64,000 bases of DNA from Shewanella olleyana (GTDB lineage Bacteria; Pseudomonadota; Gammaproteobacteria; Enterobacterales; Shewanellaceae): contig NZ_JAKILD010000017.1 in the NCBI RefSeq assembly GCF_023283825.1, forward strand, positions 1 through 64,000. Reading direction: 5' to 3'. Position 1 is the stretch's first letter, and each line of letters starts with the position of its first letter. Position numbers and translations under genes: made by a program. The notes under the pieces are model-generated. The model had not been told where the DNA came from. It made no database searches and was given only the letters and a program-made list of their open reading frames with translations. Of this stretch, positions 8,463-17,682 are shown piece after piece.

Positions 8463-9662
8463 ATGAGAGATGACACTTTGACACATCATGACGTAATTAT
8501 TATTGGCGCAGGCGCAGCAGGGTTAATGTGTGCATCAACCGCTGGCTATCGTGGTCGTGATGTTTTGGTACTAGACAATGCCAAGCAAGCGGGTAAAAAA
8601 ATCCTGATCAGTGGTGGCGGTCGCTGTAATTTCACCAATCAAAAAGTTGAGCCGCATAACTTCTTATGTGGCAACAGTCACTTTGTTAAATCCGCATTAG
8701 CCCGTTACCGCTCAAGCGATTTTATCGAATTAGTTGAACGCCATGGGATTGAATATCATGAGCGCGATCATGGTCAGCTATTTTGTAATGATTCAGCTAA
8801 AGAAATCGTCACCATGCTGATGACCGAATGTGACTGGGCTGGCGCAAAAGTGCAACTACGCACTGAGATTAATCACGTCAGTAAAAACGACCAAGGTCAA
8901 TTTACTGTGACTACCTCTAACGGTGACTTTAGCTGTGACTCGTTAGTGATTGCGACTGGCGGCTTATCTATGCCAAAGCTTGGTGCATCGCCTTTTGGCT
9001 ATAAATTAGCAGAGCAATTTGGTTTGTCTGTGTTGCCTACCCAAGCAGGTCTTGTGCCTTTTACTTGGCATAGTGAACAAAAAGCGCGTTTTGAACCACT
9101 ATCAGGTATCGCGGTTCCATCAACGATTACCGCTGAAGATGGCACTGAGTTTAGTGAAGCCTTGTTGTTCACTCACCGCGGTTTATCTGGCCCTGCTGTA
9201 CTGCAAATTTCAAATTATTGGCAAGCAGGACAAGCGATTAGCATTAACTTACTGCCAAATGAAAGTGCTAAAGACAAGATTGAAATAGCCTTGGCCAATA
9301 ACCCTAAGCAAAGCTTACGCAATACCATTAGTCAGTGGTTGCCTAAGCGTCTAGTTGAAGCTCTATTTGAAGCAACGCAACTTGATAAAGCGCTTAATCA
9401 ACTTGGTCACGGTGAGCGAGATCAAATCGCTAAAGATTTAAATGAATGGTCAATTGTGATGAATGGGACCGAAGGTTATCGCACTGCCGAAGTGACCTTA
9501 GGTGGCGTCGACACCAATGAGCTTTCGTCTAAAACCATGGAAGCGAAAAATATTTCAGGCTTATTCTTTATTGGTGAAGTTATGGACGTCAGCGGCTGGC
9601 TTGGCGGCTTTAACTTCCAATGGGCATGGTCATCTGGTGTGGCAGCAGGAATGGCGGTTTAG
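8463..9662 (+). CDS. NAD(P)/FAD-dependent oxidoreductase, YhiN/HI0933 family
   Basis: 399-aa flavoprotein of the HI0933/BaiN-like family. An N-terminal FAD-binding dinucleotide motif IIIGAGAAGLMCA is followed by the family-specific GKKILISGGGRCNFTN; further blocks are VIATGGLSMPKLGASPFGY, FTHRGLSGPAVLQIS and, at the end, FIGEVMDVSGWLGGFNFQWA. The family's physiological substrate is not settled in gammaproteobacteria. It stands alone between the gpsA terminator and the hairpin-rich convergent region before proA. Confidence 0.85.
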   Translation: MRDDTLTHHDVIIIGAGAAGLMCASTAGYRGRDVLVLDNAKQAGKKILISGGGRCNFTNQKVEPHNFLCGNSHFVKSALARYRSSDFIELVERHGIEYHERDHGQLFCNDSAKEIVTMLMTECDWAGAKVQLRTEINHVSKNDQGQFTVTTSNGDFSCDSLVIATGGLSMPKLGASPFGYKLAEQFGLSVLPTQAGLVPFTWHSEQKARFEPLSGIAVPSTITAEDGTEFSEALLFTHRGLSGPAVLQISNYWQAGQAISINLLPNESAKDKIEIALANNPKQSLRNTISQWLPKRLVEALFEATQLDKALNQLGHGERDQIAKDLNEWSIVMNGTEGYRTAEVTLGGVDTNELSSKTMEAKNISGLFFIGEVMDVSGWLGGFNFQWAWSSGVAAGMAV

Positions 9663-9808
9663 TTGTTTGGCACAATAAAGTGTTAAAGAGGCTATAAAGC
9701 TCCTTTGAACATGCATTTAAAGTATTTTGTGCAAATTTTAGATTTAAAAATCGTTTTAGGGTGTCTGTTTATAACAACATTCAATCTATACGGCTCTTTA
9801 ATTTATAG

Positions 9809-9861
9809 GCACCTTTAATAGCGCATTTAACATCATTCTTTATACGCGCTATTAAAGGTGC
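9809..9861. repeat. Perfect 16-bp inverted repeat with 21-nt loop
   Basis: GCACCTTTAATAGCGC (9809-9824) is exactly the reverse complement of 9846-9861, around a 21-nt loop. The stem is far longer than a typical terminator stem and is followed on the plus strand by a T-rich stretch. It could be a convergent terminator or a small mobile repeat. Confidence 0.6.
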
Positions 9862-9902
9862 TCTTAAACTGTTTTTCTTTTTCTCATTATGTCGCTTTTA
9901 CA

Positions 9903-9941
9903 AAAGCTAATGATTACATCTTTCGCGATACTATTAGCTTT
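9903..9941 (-). terminator. Probable terminator hairpin after proA
   Basis: AAAGCTAAT (9903-9911) pairs with ATTAGCTTT (9933-9941) around a 21-nt loop. On the minus strand it lies 21 bp after the proA stop and runs into TTTTG, a weak U-run. The loop is the same length as that of the neighbouring repeat. Confidence 0.5.
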
Positions 9942-9962
9942 AGTGAGGGCAACATTGATTCA

Positions 9963-11210
9963 TTAAACTCTTACCTGTCCAGTTCCGTTTACTAAAAACT
10001 TTTCAGTGGTAAGAGACTCAATTCCCATTGGGCCGTAGGCATGTAACTTAGTGGTTGCAATACCAATTTCGGCCCCTAAACCAAGCTCTGAACCGTCTGA
10101 AAATCGAGATGAGGCATTAACCATTACCACGGAAGCATCAACAATCTGTTGGAATTTTGCCGCTGCTTGTTCATTTTCAGTGCAAATAACTTCTGTATGA
10201 TAACTGCCAAAATCTTCAATGTGTTTTATTGCCATATCAATGCTATCAACCACACTCACGGCTATTTCAAGGCTGAGGTATTCTTGACCAAACTGATCGG
10301 GCTGAATAGGGGTGAATGAGTTAAAATAACTGCCTATGGAGGCATCGCCGTTTACTTTGACATTATTTTGCTCGCAAATGTCATTCATCATCGGGAGAAA
10401 GCGTTCTGCAATGTCTTTATGCACCAACACGCCTTCAAGGGCATTACATACCCCAGGTCGTTGAATTTTACCATTAACGAGTATGTTAAGCGTTTTGTCC
10501 AAGTCAGCATCTTTATCGACATACAAATGACAGACTCCCTTATAATGCTGAATAACAGGGATTTTACTGTTCTCGCTTACAAAATTAATTAACCCTTCGC
10601 CACCTCTAGGGATCACTAGGTCAATATATTGTTTTAACGTTAGTAATTCATTTAATAGAGCTCGGTCTGGGTTTGGAATGACAGATACAATGGACTTTGG
10701 CAGATTATGTTTCTCAAGTTCACTTTGTAGCACATGAGCAATCGCCAAGCTTGTATTTAAGGCTTCTTTTCCGCCTCTAAGTATTACTGCATTACCTGAC
10801 TTAATGCATAGTCCTGCGGCATCAGCTGTGACATTTGGCCTAGCTTCATAAATCATGCAAATAACACCGAGTGGCACTCGCATTTTTTTGATTTCAATTC
10901 CATTGGGCCTAGTTTCTATCGGTCGGGTTGTTCCTACCACTTCAGATAAGCCAGCAACCGTTTCAAGGCCGATGGCCATATCTTCAATACGTTGCGTATT
11001 TAACGTTAGGCGATCCATCATGGCGTCAGACAAACCGTTAGATTTAGCATTGGTCAAATCTTCGATATTGGCATTTAAAATATCCACATGGTTTTTTCTT
11101 AAAGCATTTGCCATATCAATGAGTAATGCTTTTTTTACTTCTGCGGATTTAGAGGCAAGTATTTTTGCACCAATTGCGGCTTGTTCTGCGATATTTTGTA
11201 TTAAAGACAT
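9963..11210 (-). CDS. proA: Gamma-glutamyl phosphate reductase
   Basis: 415 aa, full-length ProA, an aldehyde-dehydrogenase-fold enzyme that reduces glutamyl 5-phosphate to glutamate 5-semialdehyde with NADPH, the second step of proline synthesis. The catalytic cysteine block is QRPGVCNALEGVLVH; MRVPLGVICMIYEARPNVT and the C-terminal RFSDGSELGLGAEIGI and HAYGPMGIESLTT are also diagnostic. The start codon overlaps the proB stop (TAATG), implying translational coupling. As third gene of putP-proB-proA it joins uptake and synthesis of proline in one transcript. Confidence 0.95.
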   Translation of the reverse strand: MSLIQNIAEQAAIGAKILASKSAEVKKALLIDMANALRKNHVDILNANIEDLTNAKSNGLSDAMMDRLTLNTQRIEDMAIGLETVAGLSEVVGTTRPIETRPNGIEIKKMRVPLGVICMIYEARPNVTADAAGLCIKSGNAVILRGGKEALNTSLAIAHVLQSELEKHNLPKSIVSVIPNPDRALLNELLTLKQYIDLVIPRGGEGLINFVSENSKIPVIQHYKGVCHLYVDKDADLDKTLNILVNGKIQRPGVCNALEGVLVHKDIAERFLPMMNDICEQNNVKVNGDASIGSYFNSFTPIQPDQFGQEYLSLEIAVSVVDSIDMAIKHIEDFGSYHTEVICTENEQAAAKFQQIVDASVVMVNASSRFSDGSELGLGAEIGIATTKLHAYGPMGIESLTTEKFLVNGTGQVRV

Positions 11211-12325
11211 TATGCTCCCAATAAGGTGATGTATTGTTTAGAAAGAATTGGTTCGTCGGTATTATCTAGCTGCTCTGAAATGTGCTCACTGTTTTGAGTC
11301 GCGACGAAATTTAACAGGCAGCTACTGTAATTTGTTTTTACTTTGGCAAGTTTATCGCCATTGTCTTTTCGCACGAGTACAACATCACCTGCGGAGAAAT
11401 TACCAGTGACATGGAGCAAATCTTGCGGCACAAGTAGATCTCTCGTTGCTTCATCCTTCATCATGAAGGTGTCACCCACTACCAATTCACCTTGAATTTT
11501 AGTGGTATGTTTCATCCAGTGATGTTGATCTTGCATAGGTTTTTTATGAGGGTGGAAATGTGTACCCGGATTTCTGCCTATGAGTAATTCATTAAAACTC
11601 ACTTCATTGAAGCCGTTTACAATATAAGTATCGATACCATGTGATACCGCTTTATCTGCAGCTTGAATTTTAGTTTTCATACCGCCAGTGCCCACATCGC
11701 TGGTTGCTCCCCCAGCCATCTGGTATATATCTGCATTAATATCATAAACATCTGCAATTAATTGGGCTGTGCTATCTAGTTTGGGGTTGGCGTTATAGAG
11801 CCCATCAATATCTGAGCATATTATTAAAGCATCAGCATTTGCAGCGCTTGCCACCATCGCTGATAAGTTATCATTGTCGCCAACTTTTAACTTATCAGTC
11901 GTTACAGTGTCATTCTCATTAATAATTGGCAGTATATTGTTATTAAGTAAGGTATCTATAGTGTCTCTTACACTGATATATCTATCTCGTTCTTTAAGAT
12001 CTGCATGGGTCAGCAGAACCTGTGCAGTATTAAAGTCAAACAATCTGTCCCATGTCGCCATCATTTCTGATTGCCCTGCAGCAGCCATTGCCTTTTTGAC
12101 TGTCATGCTAGAATTATCTTCAGCGTTAAATAGGTGTGCTCCTGCAGCGACAGAGCCCGAAGATACCAGTACTACTTGAGTTCCAATCATCCGGCAACGT
12201 ACGATAAAATTAGCGATACTTAATAAGTATTGGCTACTACACCCATTTCTATTTGGAGCAATAAGTGCACTTCCCACTTTAATGACAATTCTTTGCCATT
12301 GTGGGGCTTCCGGGTCAATATTCAT
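11210..12325 (-). CDS. proB: Glutamate 5-kinase
   Basis: 371 aa: an amino-acid kinase domain (IVIKVGSALI, VSSGSVAAG, NENDTVTT, GDNDNLSAMVA, GGMKTKIQAA) and a C-terminal PUA domain (about 280-371). It phosphorylates glutamate, the first and normally feedback-inhibited step of proline synthesis. I start it at ATG 12325; an upstream in-frame TTG at 12331 would overlap the putP stop. It follows putP by 2 bp. In osmotic-stress clusters such kinases are often less sensitive to proline, but that cannot be judged from sequence by eye. Confidence 0.93.
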   Translation of the reverse strand: MNIDPEAPQWQRIVIKVGSALIAPNRNGCSSQYLLSIANFIVRCRMIGTQVVLVSSGSVAAGAHLFNAEDNSSMTVKKAMAAAGQSEMMATWDRLFDFNTAQVLLTHADLKERDRYISVRDTIDTLLNNNILPIINENDTVTTDKLKVGDNDNLSAMVASAANADALIICSDIDGLYNANPKLDSTAQLIADVYDINADIYQMAGGATSDVGTGGMKTKIQAADKAVSHGIDTYIVNGFNEVSFNELLIGRNPGTHFHPHKKPMQDQHHWMKHTTKIQGELVVGDTFMMKDEATRDLLVPQDLLHVTGNFSAGDVVLVRKDNGDKLAKVKTNYSSCLLNFVATQNSEHISEQLDNTDEPILSKQYITLLGA

Positions 12326-12327
12326 TA

Positions 12328-13806
12328 TCAAATTCCGTTAAGTTTTCTATTCGTGGCGTCAAACCACTCAATTGCCTGTTCTGTAGGCTGTTGTGTGTTA
12401 AGGCTAACTACTACTATTGCTAATAAGCTAGCTAAAAATCCTGGTAATAACTCATAAAAATAAGTACTTAGTGTTTGGCCGTCACTCAGTAAAGGAGCAT
12501 ATGCCCAAATCAAAACGGTTATCGAACCAACCAAAATGCCTGCAACAGCGCCACTATGAGTTAACTTTTTCCACCATAAGCTGAGGATGATTAAGGGGCC
12601 GAAAGCTGCGCCAAACCCTGCCCAAGCATTAGACACTAAACCCAGCACGCTACTATTACTGTCCAAAGCGATTAGTGAGGCAACAACTGCAACAGCGATG
12701 ACACATACTCTACTGGTCATTAATAACTGTTTTTTAGACGGCTTTTTTGTTGAGTAACTTTGGTAAATGTCCTCAACGAGTGAACTTGAAGAAACTAATA
12801 GTTGAGAAGAAATGGTACTCATTATTGCTGCTAATATTGCAGCAAGTAGCCAACCAGCGATAAAAGGGTGAAACAAGTATTGAGACAAGACAATAAAAAT
12901 GGTTTCAGGATCTGATACTGTTTGATTGCTTTTAGCTATATACGAAGCACCTATTAATCCTGTGGCCAATGCACCAATAGTCGATATTGTCATCCAAGAT
13001 AAACCAATATTTTTGGCTTTATTTAGGTTTGTGTGGCAGTTAATTGCCATAAAGCGAACAATAATATGTGGTTGACCGAAGTAGCCTAGCCCCCAAGTCA
13101 TTAAACTAAAAGCGGCTATCAATTCAATATTTTCTATACCTAGCGACATAGATTCAGTGAGTGCTTGTGCTTGTTCAACATCAAAGTGACTGAATGTGAC
13201 AGCCGGAACAGCTACCAATGCGATAAGCATTATGACACCTTGGATAAAGTCACTTAGGCTAACAGCTAGAAAACCACCGAGTACCGTATAAATAACGACA
13301 ACACTAACTGTTGCGATAATTCCCCAAACATAATTAATGCCAAAAGCCGATTCAAATAATTTACCGCCAGCAACTAAACCTGAGGCTGTGTATACGGTAA
13401 AGAATAAAATGATCACAATTGAGGCGATTAATCTAACGCTGCCGTTATTTAATGCAAAGCGCTTAGAGAAAAATTCTGGAATAGTCAGTGAGTCATCAGC
13501 TAACTCTGTGAAGATTCGTAATTTTGGGGCGACAATTTGGTAGTTAACATAAGCACCAATAACAAGTCCTAAGGCTAGCCAAATACTGTCTAAGCCACCT
13601 AAGTAAGCAGCGCCAGGTAAACCCATTAACATCCAGCCACTCATATCAGATGCGCCTGCGGACAATGCCGTTACTTTAGCACTGACATTTCGGCCACCTA
13701 GTAGGTATTCATTGTTATCTGAGGTTGATTTCTTCATGGCGTAAATACCGATAAATATTAACAACACGAAGTAAAGAATTATTGCGATTGAGGCGTAATC
13801 AAACAT
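12328..13806 (-). CDS. putP: Sodium/proline symporter
   Basis: 492 aa, a multi-pass membrane protein of the sodium:solute symporter family. The N-terminal YLLGGRNVSAKVTALSAGASDMSGWMLMG region (given here as landmarks YLLGGR, ALSAGASDMSGW and LPGAAYLGG) is characteristic of PutP and carries sodium- and proline-binding residues. It imports proline with sodium. Upstream is a divergent MarR regulator; downstream, tightly spaced, are proB and proA. Because import sits with biosynthesis and no putA is nearby, accumulation of proline as an osmolyte is more likely than catabolism. Confidence 0.92.
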   Translation of the reverse strand: MFDYASIAIILYFVLLIFIGIYAMKKSTSDNNEYLLGGRNVSAKVTALSAGASDMSGWMLMGLPGAAYLGGLDSIWLALGLVIGAYVNYQIVAPKLRIFTELADDSLTIPEFFSKRFALNNGSVRLIASIVIILFFTVYTASGLVAGGKLFESAFGINYVWGIIATVSVVVIYTVLGGFLAVSLSDFIQGVIMLIALVAVPAVTFSHFDVEQAQALTESMSLGIENIELIAAFSLMTWGLGYFGQPHIIVRFMAINCHTNLNKAKNIGLSWMTISTIGALATGLIGASYIAKSNQTVSDPETIFIVLSQYLFHPFIAGWLLAAILAAIMSTISSQLLVSSSSLVEDIYQSYSTKKPSKKQLLMTSRVCVIAVAVVASLIALDSNSSVLGLVSNAWAGFGAAFGPLIILSLWWKKLTHSGAVAGILVGSITVLIWAYAPLLSDGQTLSTYFYELLPGFLASLLAIVVVSLNTQQPTEQAIEWFDATNRKLNGI

Positions 13807-13823
13807 ATATAGTACTAACTATC

Positions 13824-13973
13824 TCACTTATTAGAAGAGTTGGTCGATGGGAGTTTGGTTTGCTTGTTTTTTAAAAGGTTAAGACTATTTACCCCTGTTG
13901 AAAGAAGGGCTAACACAAAACCGATCCCTAGTATTATGTGGAAACATATATAACCAGATATTTCATTTTTCAT
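13824..13973 (-). CDS. Small single-span membrane protein (putative, 49 aa)
   Basis: An ORF of 49 codons starting MKNEISGYICFHIILGIGFV, with a hydrophobic stretch over residues 7-26 and a polar, Asn/Ser/Lys-rich tail. It ends 17 bp before the putP start on the same strand, in the position of the first gene of the putP-proB-proA operon. The sequence before ATG is only ATTGAAA, a weak ribosome-binding site, and I recognise no family. It could be a small accessory subunit of the transporter or a chance ORF. Confidence 0.4.
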   Translation of the reverse strand: MKNEISGYICFHIILGIGFVLALLSTGVNSLNLLKNKQTKLPSTNSSNK

Positions 13974-14002
13974 TTTCAATATAACCATTGATAAGAATAA
14001 TA

Positions 14003-14016
14003 ATTAGTAGTCTAAT
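14003..14016. promoter_or_regulatory. Candidate operator of the MarR/CosR-like regulator
   Basis: ATTAG-TAGT-CTAAT is a perfect 5-bp-arm inverted repeat between the divergent genes putP and marR, and the half-site GTCTAAT recurs at 14025-14031, 15 bp further. MarR proteins usually bind such short AT-rich palindromes beside their own gene. The match to any published CosR site was not checked. Confidence 0.4.
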
Positions 14017-14161
14017 CATTACAGGTCTAATTATCAAGCGGTGTTTGTGAGTTTTTTGTTAGATAAATGATTCAGGTTGGAAGTTAGGTAAATTATTTGC
14101 TTTAGCTTTCTGGATTTAATAGTGATAATACGCACTGGGGTAAACTTAAAAAGGCTATAAC

Positions 14162-14662
14162 GTGGAAAGACACGAAGAGTTATTTGTTTCTATTCGTAAA
14201 ATTATTCGAGCGATTGATATTCGATCCAGAAAACTAAGTAAGGAAGCAGGAGTTACTGGGCCTCAATTAATCATATTGCAGGAGCTTGCGCGAATTAAAG
14301 GGGTAACAGCTAAGGAGGTCTCAACACAAGTGAACCTCAGTCAGGCGACGGTAACCAATATTTTAGATAGATTAGAATCTAAGCATTTTATCAAAAGAGT
14401 AAGAAGCGAAAGCGATCGTCGCAGAGTCGCGCTTTTCTTAACTGATGAAGGTAAAGAAGCGCTATTAAATGCGCCACAGCCAATTGAAGAAAGTTTTGTT
14501 GAAACATTTTCAGCACTAAAGGATTGGGAGCAGTTTCAGTTACTTTCAAGTGTTGAACGAATAGCAGAAATGATGGGAGCATCAGGGATAGACGCGGCAC
14601 CAGTTCTCAACCTCGGTGATTTAGATAGTCATAATCAAGCTCAAGATAACAAAAACGATTAA
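14162..14662 (+). CDS. MarR-family regulator, CosR-like (compatible solutes)
   Basis: 166 aa with a GTG start preceded by AAAAAGG. Winged-helix core: GVTGPQLIILQELAR, VTAKEVSTQVNLSQATVTNILDRLE, then the wing ESDRRRVALFLTDEGKEAL. The opening MERHEELFVSIRKIIRAID and LKDWEQFQLLSSVERIAEMM closely resemble, from memory, the Vibrio regulator CosR/EctR that controls ectoine and osmolyte transport genes. It is divergent from a proline uptake and synthesis operon, which supports an osmoadaptation role. The MarR call is secure; the CosR assignment is a strong inference. Confidence 0.75.
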   Translation: MERHEELFVSIRKIIRAIDIRSRKLSKEAGVTGPQLIILQELARIKGVTAKEVSTQVNLSQATVTNILDRLESKHFIKRVRSESDRRRVALFLTDEGKEALLNAPQPIEESFVETFSALKDWEQFQLLSSVERIAEMMGASGIDAAPVLNLGDLDSHNQAQDNKND

Positions 14663-14692
14663 GCGATGATGAGACTTATAAGTCATTAAAAG

Positions 14693-14756
14693 AGGGCGTT
14701 TGATATTCTGTGTCAGGTTAATTTTTTAACTTTCTAGTACGCTGTCTAAACGCCCT
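14693..14756 (+). terminator. Long-range hairpin after the MarR gene
   Basis: AGGGCGTTT (14693-14701) pairs with AAACGCCCT (14748-14756), enclosing an inner hairpin GTTAA/TTAAC around a T loop. It begins 31 bp after the MarR stop codon. There is no long T-run, so termination is plausible but unproved. Confidence 0.4.
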
Positions 14757-15023
14757 TAAAACCAACCGCTGATAGAGCTCACTCAGCCCCCTATTATAGA
14801 TAAGCATCATCCACTTCATTAGGCGTATTTAATATTCCATCCCCAGCCACTTTAAAGGCTATTTTATTACTGCTAATGGCCTGCTTTTAATCTGAATAAA
14901 TTGATAAAAGATGACAGCGATGTCAGTTATTGCTTGCATCTTGTATCCATTGTTATTTATGTTAACAAGAGCGGGTGCTTTTTATGCGATATCCGTAATA
15001 AAAATAATAGCAAAGGATGGTAT

Positions 15024-16643
15024 ATGAGTTTAGGCTCCAAGATTATCGCGTTTTCAGTAGGTATATTTCTGGCATTCATTAGTACTGCTTTTTGGGGGTT
15101 ACAAGCTTTATCGAGTTCTAGTGAAAGTGACAACATCGCTCGAATAAACCAACTAATGAAAAGTACCGTCAATATTGTTGAGCAGTTTGAACAGCTGGCT
15201 CAGTCAGGGCAACTTACTGAAACTCAGGCCAAACAGTATGCAAGCCAGCTACTCAGAGAAAATAAGTATCACGACTCAGAATATGTATATGTAGTAGATA
15301 ATCAACTCGATTTTATCGCAGCGCCACACGATCCTCAATTACATGGCACCAGCTTTAATGACTTTCACGATGCTGATGGCAATAGCATAGGGCAAATGGT
15401 GCAACAACTCGTCGGCCAGCAAACCTCAAATATTATCACTTACCATTGGAGCTCAGAGCGTGATGGCCAAGTGGTGGACTTAACTTCAGTTGTGCAACAA
15501 ACACCGGTATGGCATTGGTATGTGGGCACAGGTATCAGTTACGCTGAAGCTGACAGTCGTTATTGGTCGGTCGCAAAGTGGTTACTGACCTTTTCGATGA
15601 TTATTGCCAGTGTTGCTACCATTTTATTAGTGCGTTTTGGCTTAAACTTACGTAATGCATTAGGCGCCGAAATTGAGCAAGTTCGACGATTTGTAATGGA
15701 CGTTTCGCGGGGAGACTTAAAACAGAATCCGCAATTTACTTCAGCAGATAAAGACAGTGTTGTAGGTGCGATGAATTACATGCAGCTGGGCTTACAGGGC
15801 GTGGTGAAAGGAATTGGTGATGTCACCCAGCGCTTAAGTCTACAAACTCAAAATGCAGAGCAACAAGCTGCTGAATTAGATTCATTGACCAATGCCATGA
15901 ATAGCGAAACCCAAATGGTGGCTTCATCAATTACTGAGCTGACCGCATCATCTGCTAATGTCGCAGAACTGGCAAAACATGCCGCCGAATCTGTTTACGC
16001 TGCCGAGCAGCAGGGTCAGCAAGCACATTTATTGACGCAACAATCGTCTGAAACTATCAATTTACTGGAGAGCCAAATTGATAACGCAGGACAAAATATT
16101 CAATTGCTTGATGATGAAGTGAATAATATTGCCAGTGTGTTGTCTGTTATCCAAAGTATTGCCGAACAAACTAACTTGTTAGCGCTAAATGCGGCAATTG
16201 AAGCTGCGCGGGCAGGTGATCAAGGCCGTGGATTTGCCGTAGTGGCAGATGAAGTGAGACAACTTGCTCAGCGAACGCAATCAAGCACCGAGCAAATTCA
16301 TCAAATGATCGCCAAGCTTCAACATGCAACTCAAGATGCCAAGTTGTCAGTATCTCAAAGTGTGCAAACAAGCAGTCACACTGTCGAAAAGTCAAAGTTG
16401 GTGGCGGATGAATTGAGTAATATTGCGCAATCATTATCGGCTATCTCTTCAATGAGCGAGCAGATCTCTGTGGCGGCTCGTGAACAGTTGGCAGCAGGAG
16501 AGGATTCAGCTGAACGTATCACTGTTATTGCAGATACGGCGCAAAATACCTCGCAAGTTTCAGTTAAAGCCCATAATGCAACGGATGAAACTCAGCAACT
16601 TATTAGCCGTTTAGAAACTGAGATTAATAAGTTTTCTGTCTAA
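15024..16643 (+). CDS. Methyl-accepting chemotaxis protein with single Cache domain
   Basis: 539 aa from ATG 15024, which has AAAGGA nine bases upstream; the longer reading frame to 14901 has no such site. Order: first membrane segment (about 5-25), a periplasmic sCache_2-type sensor ([21 protein letters not shown], given here as landmarks [15 protein letters not shown] and WHWYVGTGI), second membrane segment (about 180-205), HAMP-like linker, and a cytoplasmic signalling coiled coil with the hairpin tip [20 protein letters not shown] and [16 protein letters not shown]. It would couple a small extracellular ligand to CheA. The ligand is not predictable; small carboxylates are common for this sensor type. 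Confidence 0.88.
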   Translation: MSLGSKIIAFSVGIFLAFISTAFWGLQALSSSSESDNIARINQLMKSTVNIVEQFEQLAQSGQLTETQAKQYASQLLRENKYHDSEYVYVVDNQLDFIAAPHDPQLHGTSFNDFHDADGNSIGQMVQQLVGQQTSNIITYHWSSERDGQVVDLTSVVQQTPVWHWYVGTGISYAEADSRYWSVAKWLLTFSMIIASVATILLVRFGLNLRNALGAEIEQVRRFVMDVSRGDLKQNPQFTSADKDSVVGAMNYMQLGLQGVVKGIGDVTQRLSLQTQNAEQQAAELDSLTNAMNSETQMVASSITELTASSANVAELAKHAAESVYAAEQQGQQAHLLTQQSSETINLLESQIDNAGQNIQLLDDEVNNIASVLSVIQSIAEQTNLLALNAAIEAARAGDQGRGFAVVADEVRQLAQRTQSSTEQIHQMIAKLQHATQDAKLSVSQSVQTSSHTVEKSKLVADELSNIAQSLSAISSMSEQISVAAREQLAAGEDSAERITVIADTAQNTSQVSVKAHNATDETQQLISRLETEINKFSV

Positions 16644-16727
16644 TGATTATTTCAGATTACACTTATTCTGGTCGTGAATCTTTGATTACCATAAAATCTT
16701 TGCTTACCATAATAAGTACAGTCAAAT

Positions 16728-16756
16728 AAAAAGGTCATCGATGGATGACCTTTTTT
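16728..16756. terminator. Bidirectional intrinsic terminator
   Basis: A perfect 12-bp stem AAAAAGGTCATC / GATGACCTTTTT with a GATG tetraloop (16740-16743) between the chemoreceptor gene and the convergent gltS remnant. T-runs exist on both strands. Confidence 0.9.
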
Positions 16757-16789
16757 GCTGAGCTTTAGATTTTACTTCAAACGATTTTT

Positions 16790-17002
16790 TTACTGCATTA
16801 GCCCAATAAAATAAGGAATGATCAGCGCATTAGCTAAATCGATAAAGAAGGCGCACACTAAGGGTACGATAATAAAGGCTTGAGCTGAATAACCGTAACG
16901 CTGCGATACAGCTGACATGTTTGCCATTGCCGTAGGGGTCGAGCCAAGTGATATCCCGCCGAAACCTGAACAAATCACCGCAGCATCATAGTTTTTATCC
17001 AT
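16790..17002 (-). pseudogene. gltS: gltS remnant (C-terminal 70 codons of sodium/glutamate symporter)
   Basis: Seventy codons reading KNYDAAVICSGFGGISLGST, then PTAMANMSAVSQRYG and FIIVPLVCAFFIDLANALII. This is recognisably the C-terminus of GltS (YDAAVLSAGFGGISLGSTPTA in E. coli), a sodium-coupled glutamate carrier of about 400 aa. A stop stands two codons before the fragment's first Met, and the NlpC/P60 gene begins 20 bp further on, so the N-terminal 80 percent has been deleted. It cannot form a working carrier alone. The deletion junction must lie between 17002 and about 17022. Confidence 0.8.
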
Positions 17003-17022
17003 TACTCAGGCGGAAATAAAGC

Positions 17023-17508
17023 ATGTTTAAAAAGATTGTTATCACGCTTATTAGCCTGCTACTTTCTGCTTGTGCCAGTCAAGTTGATACAAATGTTCCT
17101 ATTCCCCCAAACTCTGCAGATATTCCCAGTGTCGATAGAGCACTCTGGAATGAGGCGCGGTTATTACAATTTCATCAGCAGTGGCAGGGCACACCATATC
17201 GATTAGGTGGGTTAACCAAAAAAGGCCTAGATTGTTCAGGTTTAGTGTATGTGGCTTATCAAGACTTGGTTGGACCCAGTATTCCAAGGACAGTTCAAGG
17301 ACAAACTAGTCTAGGTACTCGCATTGTAAAGAGTGACTTACAAAGTGGTGATTTAGTCTTTTTTAAAACCACAGGCCGTGGTCGCCATGTAGGAGTGTAT
17401 TTATCTGGTCATCGATTCTTACATGTGTCGACTAAAAAAGGCGTGATGATTTCGAGTATGGATAATGTGTACTGGAAGCCGCGCTATTGGTTTGCGAGTC
17501 GCCTTTAA
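17023..17508 (+). CDS. NlpC/P60-family lipoprotein peptidase
   Basis: 161 aa with a lipoprotein signal peptide (lipobox LLSAC, Cys16) and an NlpC/P60 domain over about 45-155. The catalytic cysteine lies in LDCSGLV, the histidine in RGRHVGVYL, and the third polar residue in HVSTKKG. Such envelope lipoproteins cut the D-glutamyl to diaminopimelate bond in peptidoglycan stems; Spr/MepS and NlpC are relatives. The position in the membrane is inferred from the lipobox. The gene abuts the gltS remnant, so its original upstream region may have been lost or replaced. Confidence 0.87.
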   Translation: MFKKIVITLISLLLSACASQVDTNVPIPPNSADIPSVDRALWNEARLLQFHQQWQGTPYRLGGLTKKGLDCSGLVYVAYQDLVGPSIPRTVQGQTSLGTRIVKSDLQSGDLVFFKTTGRGRHVGVYLSGHRFLHVSTKKGVMISSMDNVYWKPRYWFASRL

Positions 17509-17682
17509 TGGCAAGTCTACAGATTGCGACGACAGATGGTTTAATTCTGTTGTTTCGTTAATTCAACTCTTGATCAATCTCTCCGCCTTAAAACTAAAAC
17601 TGTGGTATTTTAGCCCCATCTAAAGTCTAAATGGTGATTTAGGCTTACAGCAATTTAAATGATCAAGTTTAAGGACCTAGTC

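Larger units (their letters stand above)
9663..9962. other. Convergent intergenic region with two long hairpins
   Basis: 300 bp between the tails of the YhiN-type gene and proA. No ORF is convincing. It is dominated by two inverted repeats annotated separately (9809-9861 and 9903-9941), at least one of which probably ends proA transcription. Confidence 0.5.
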
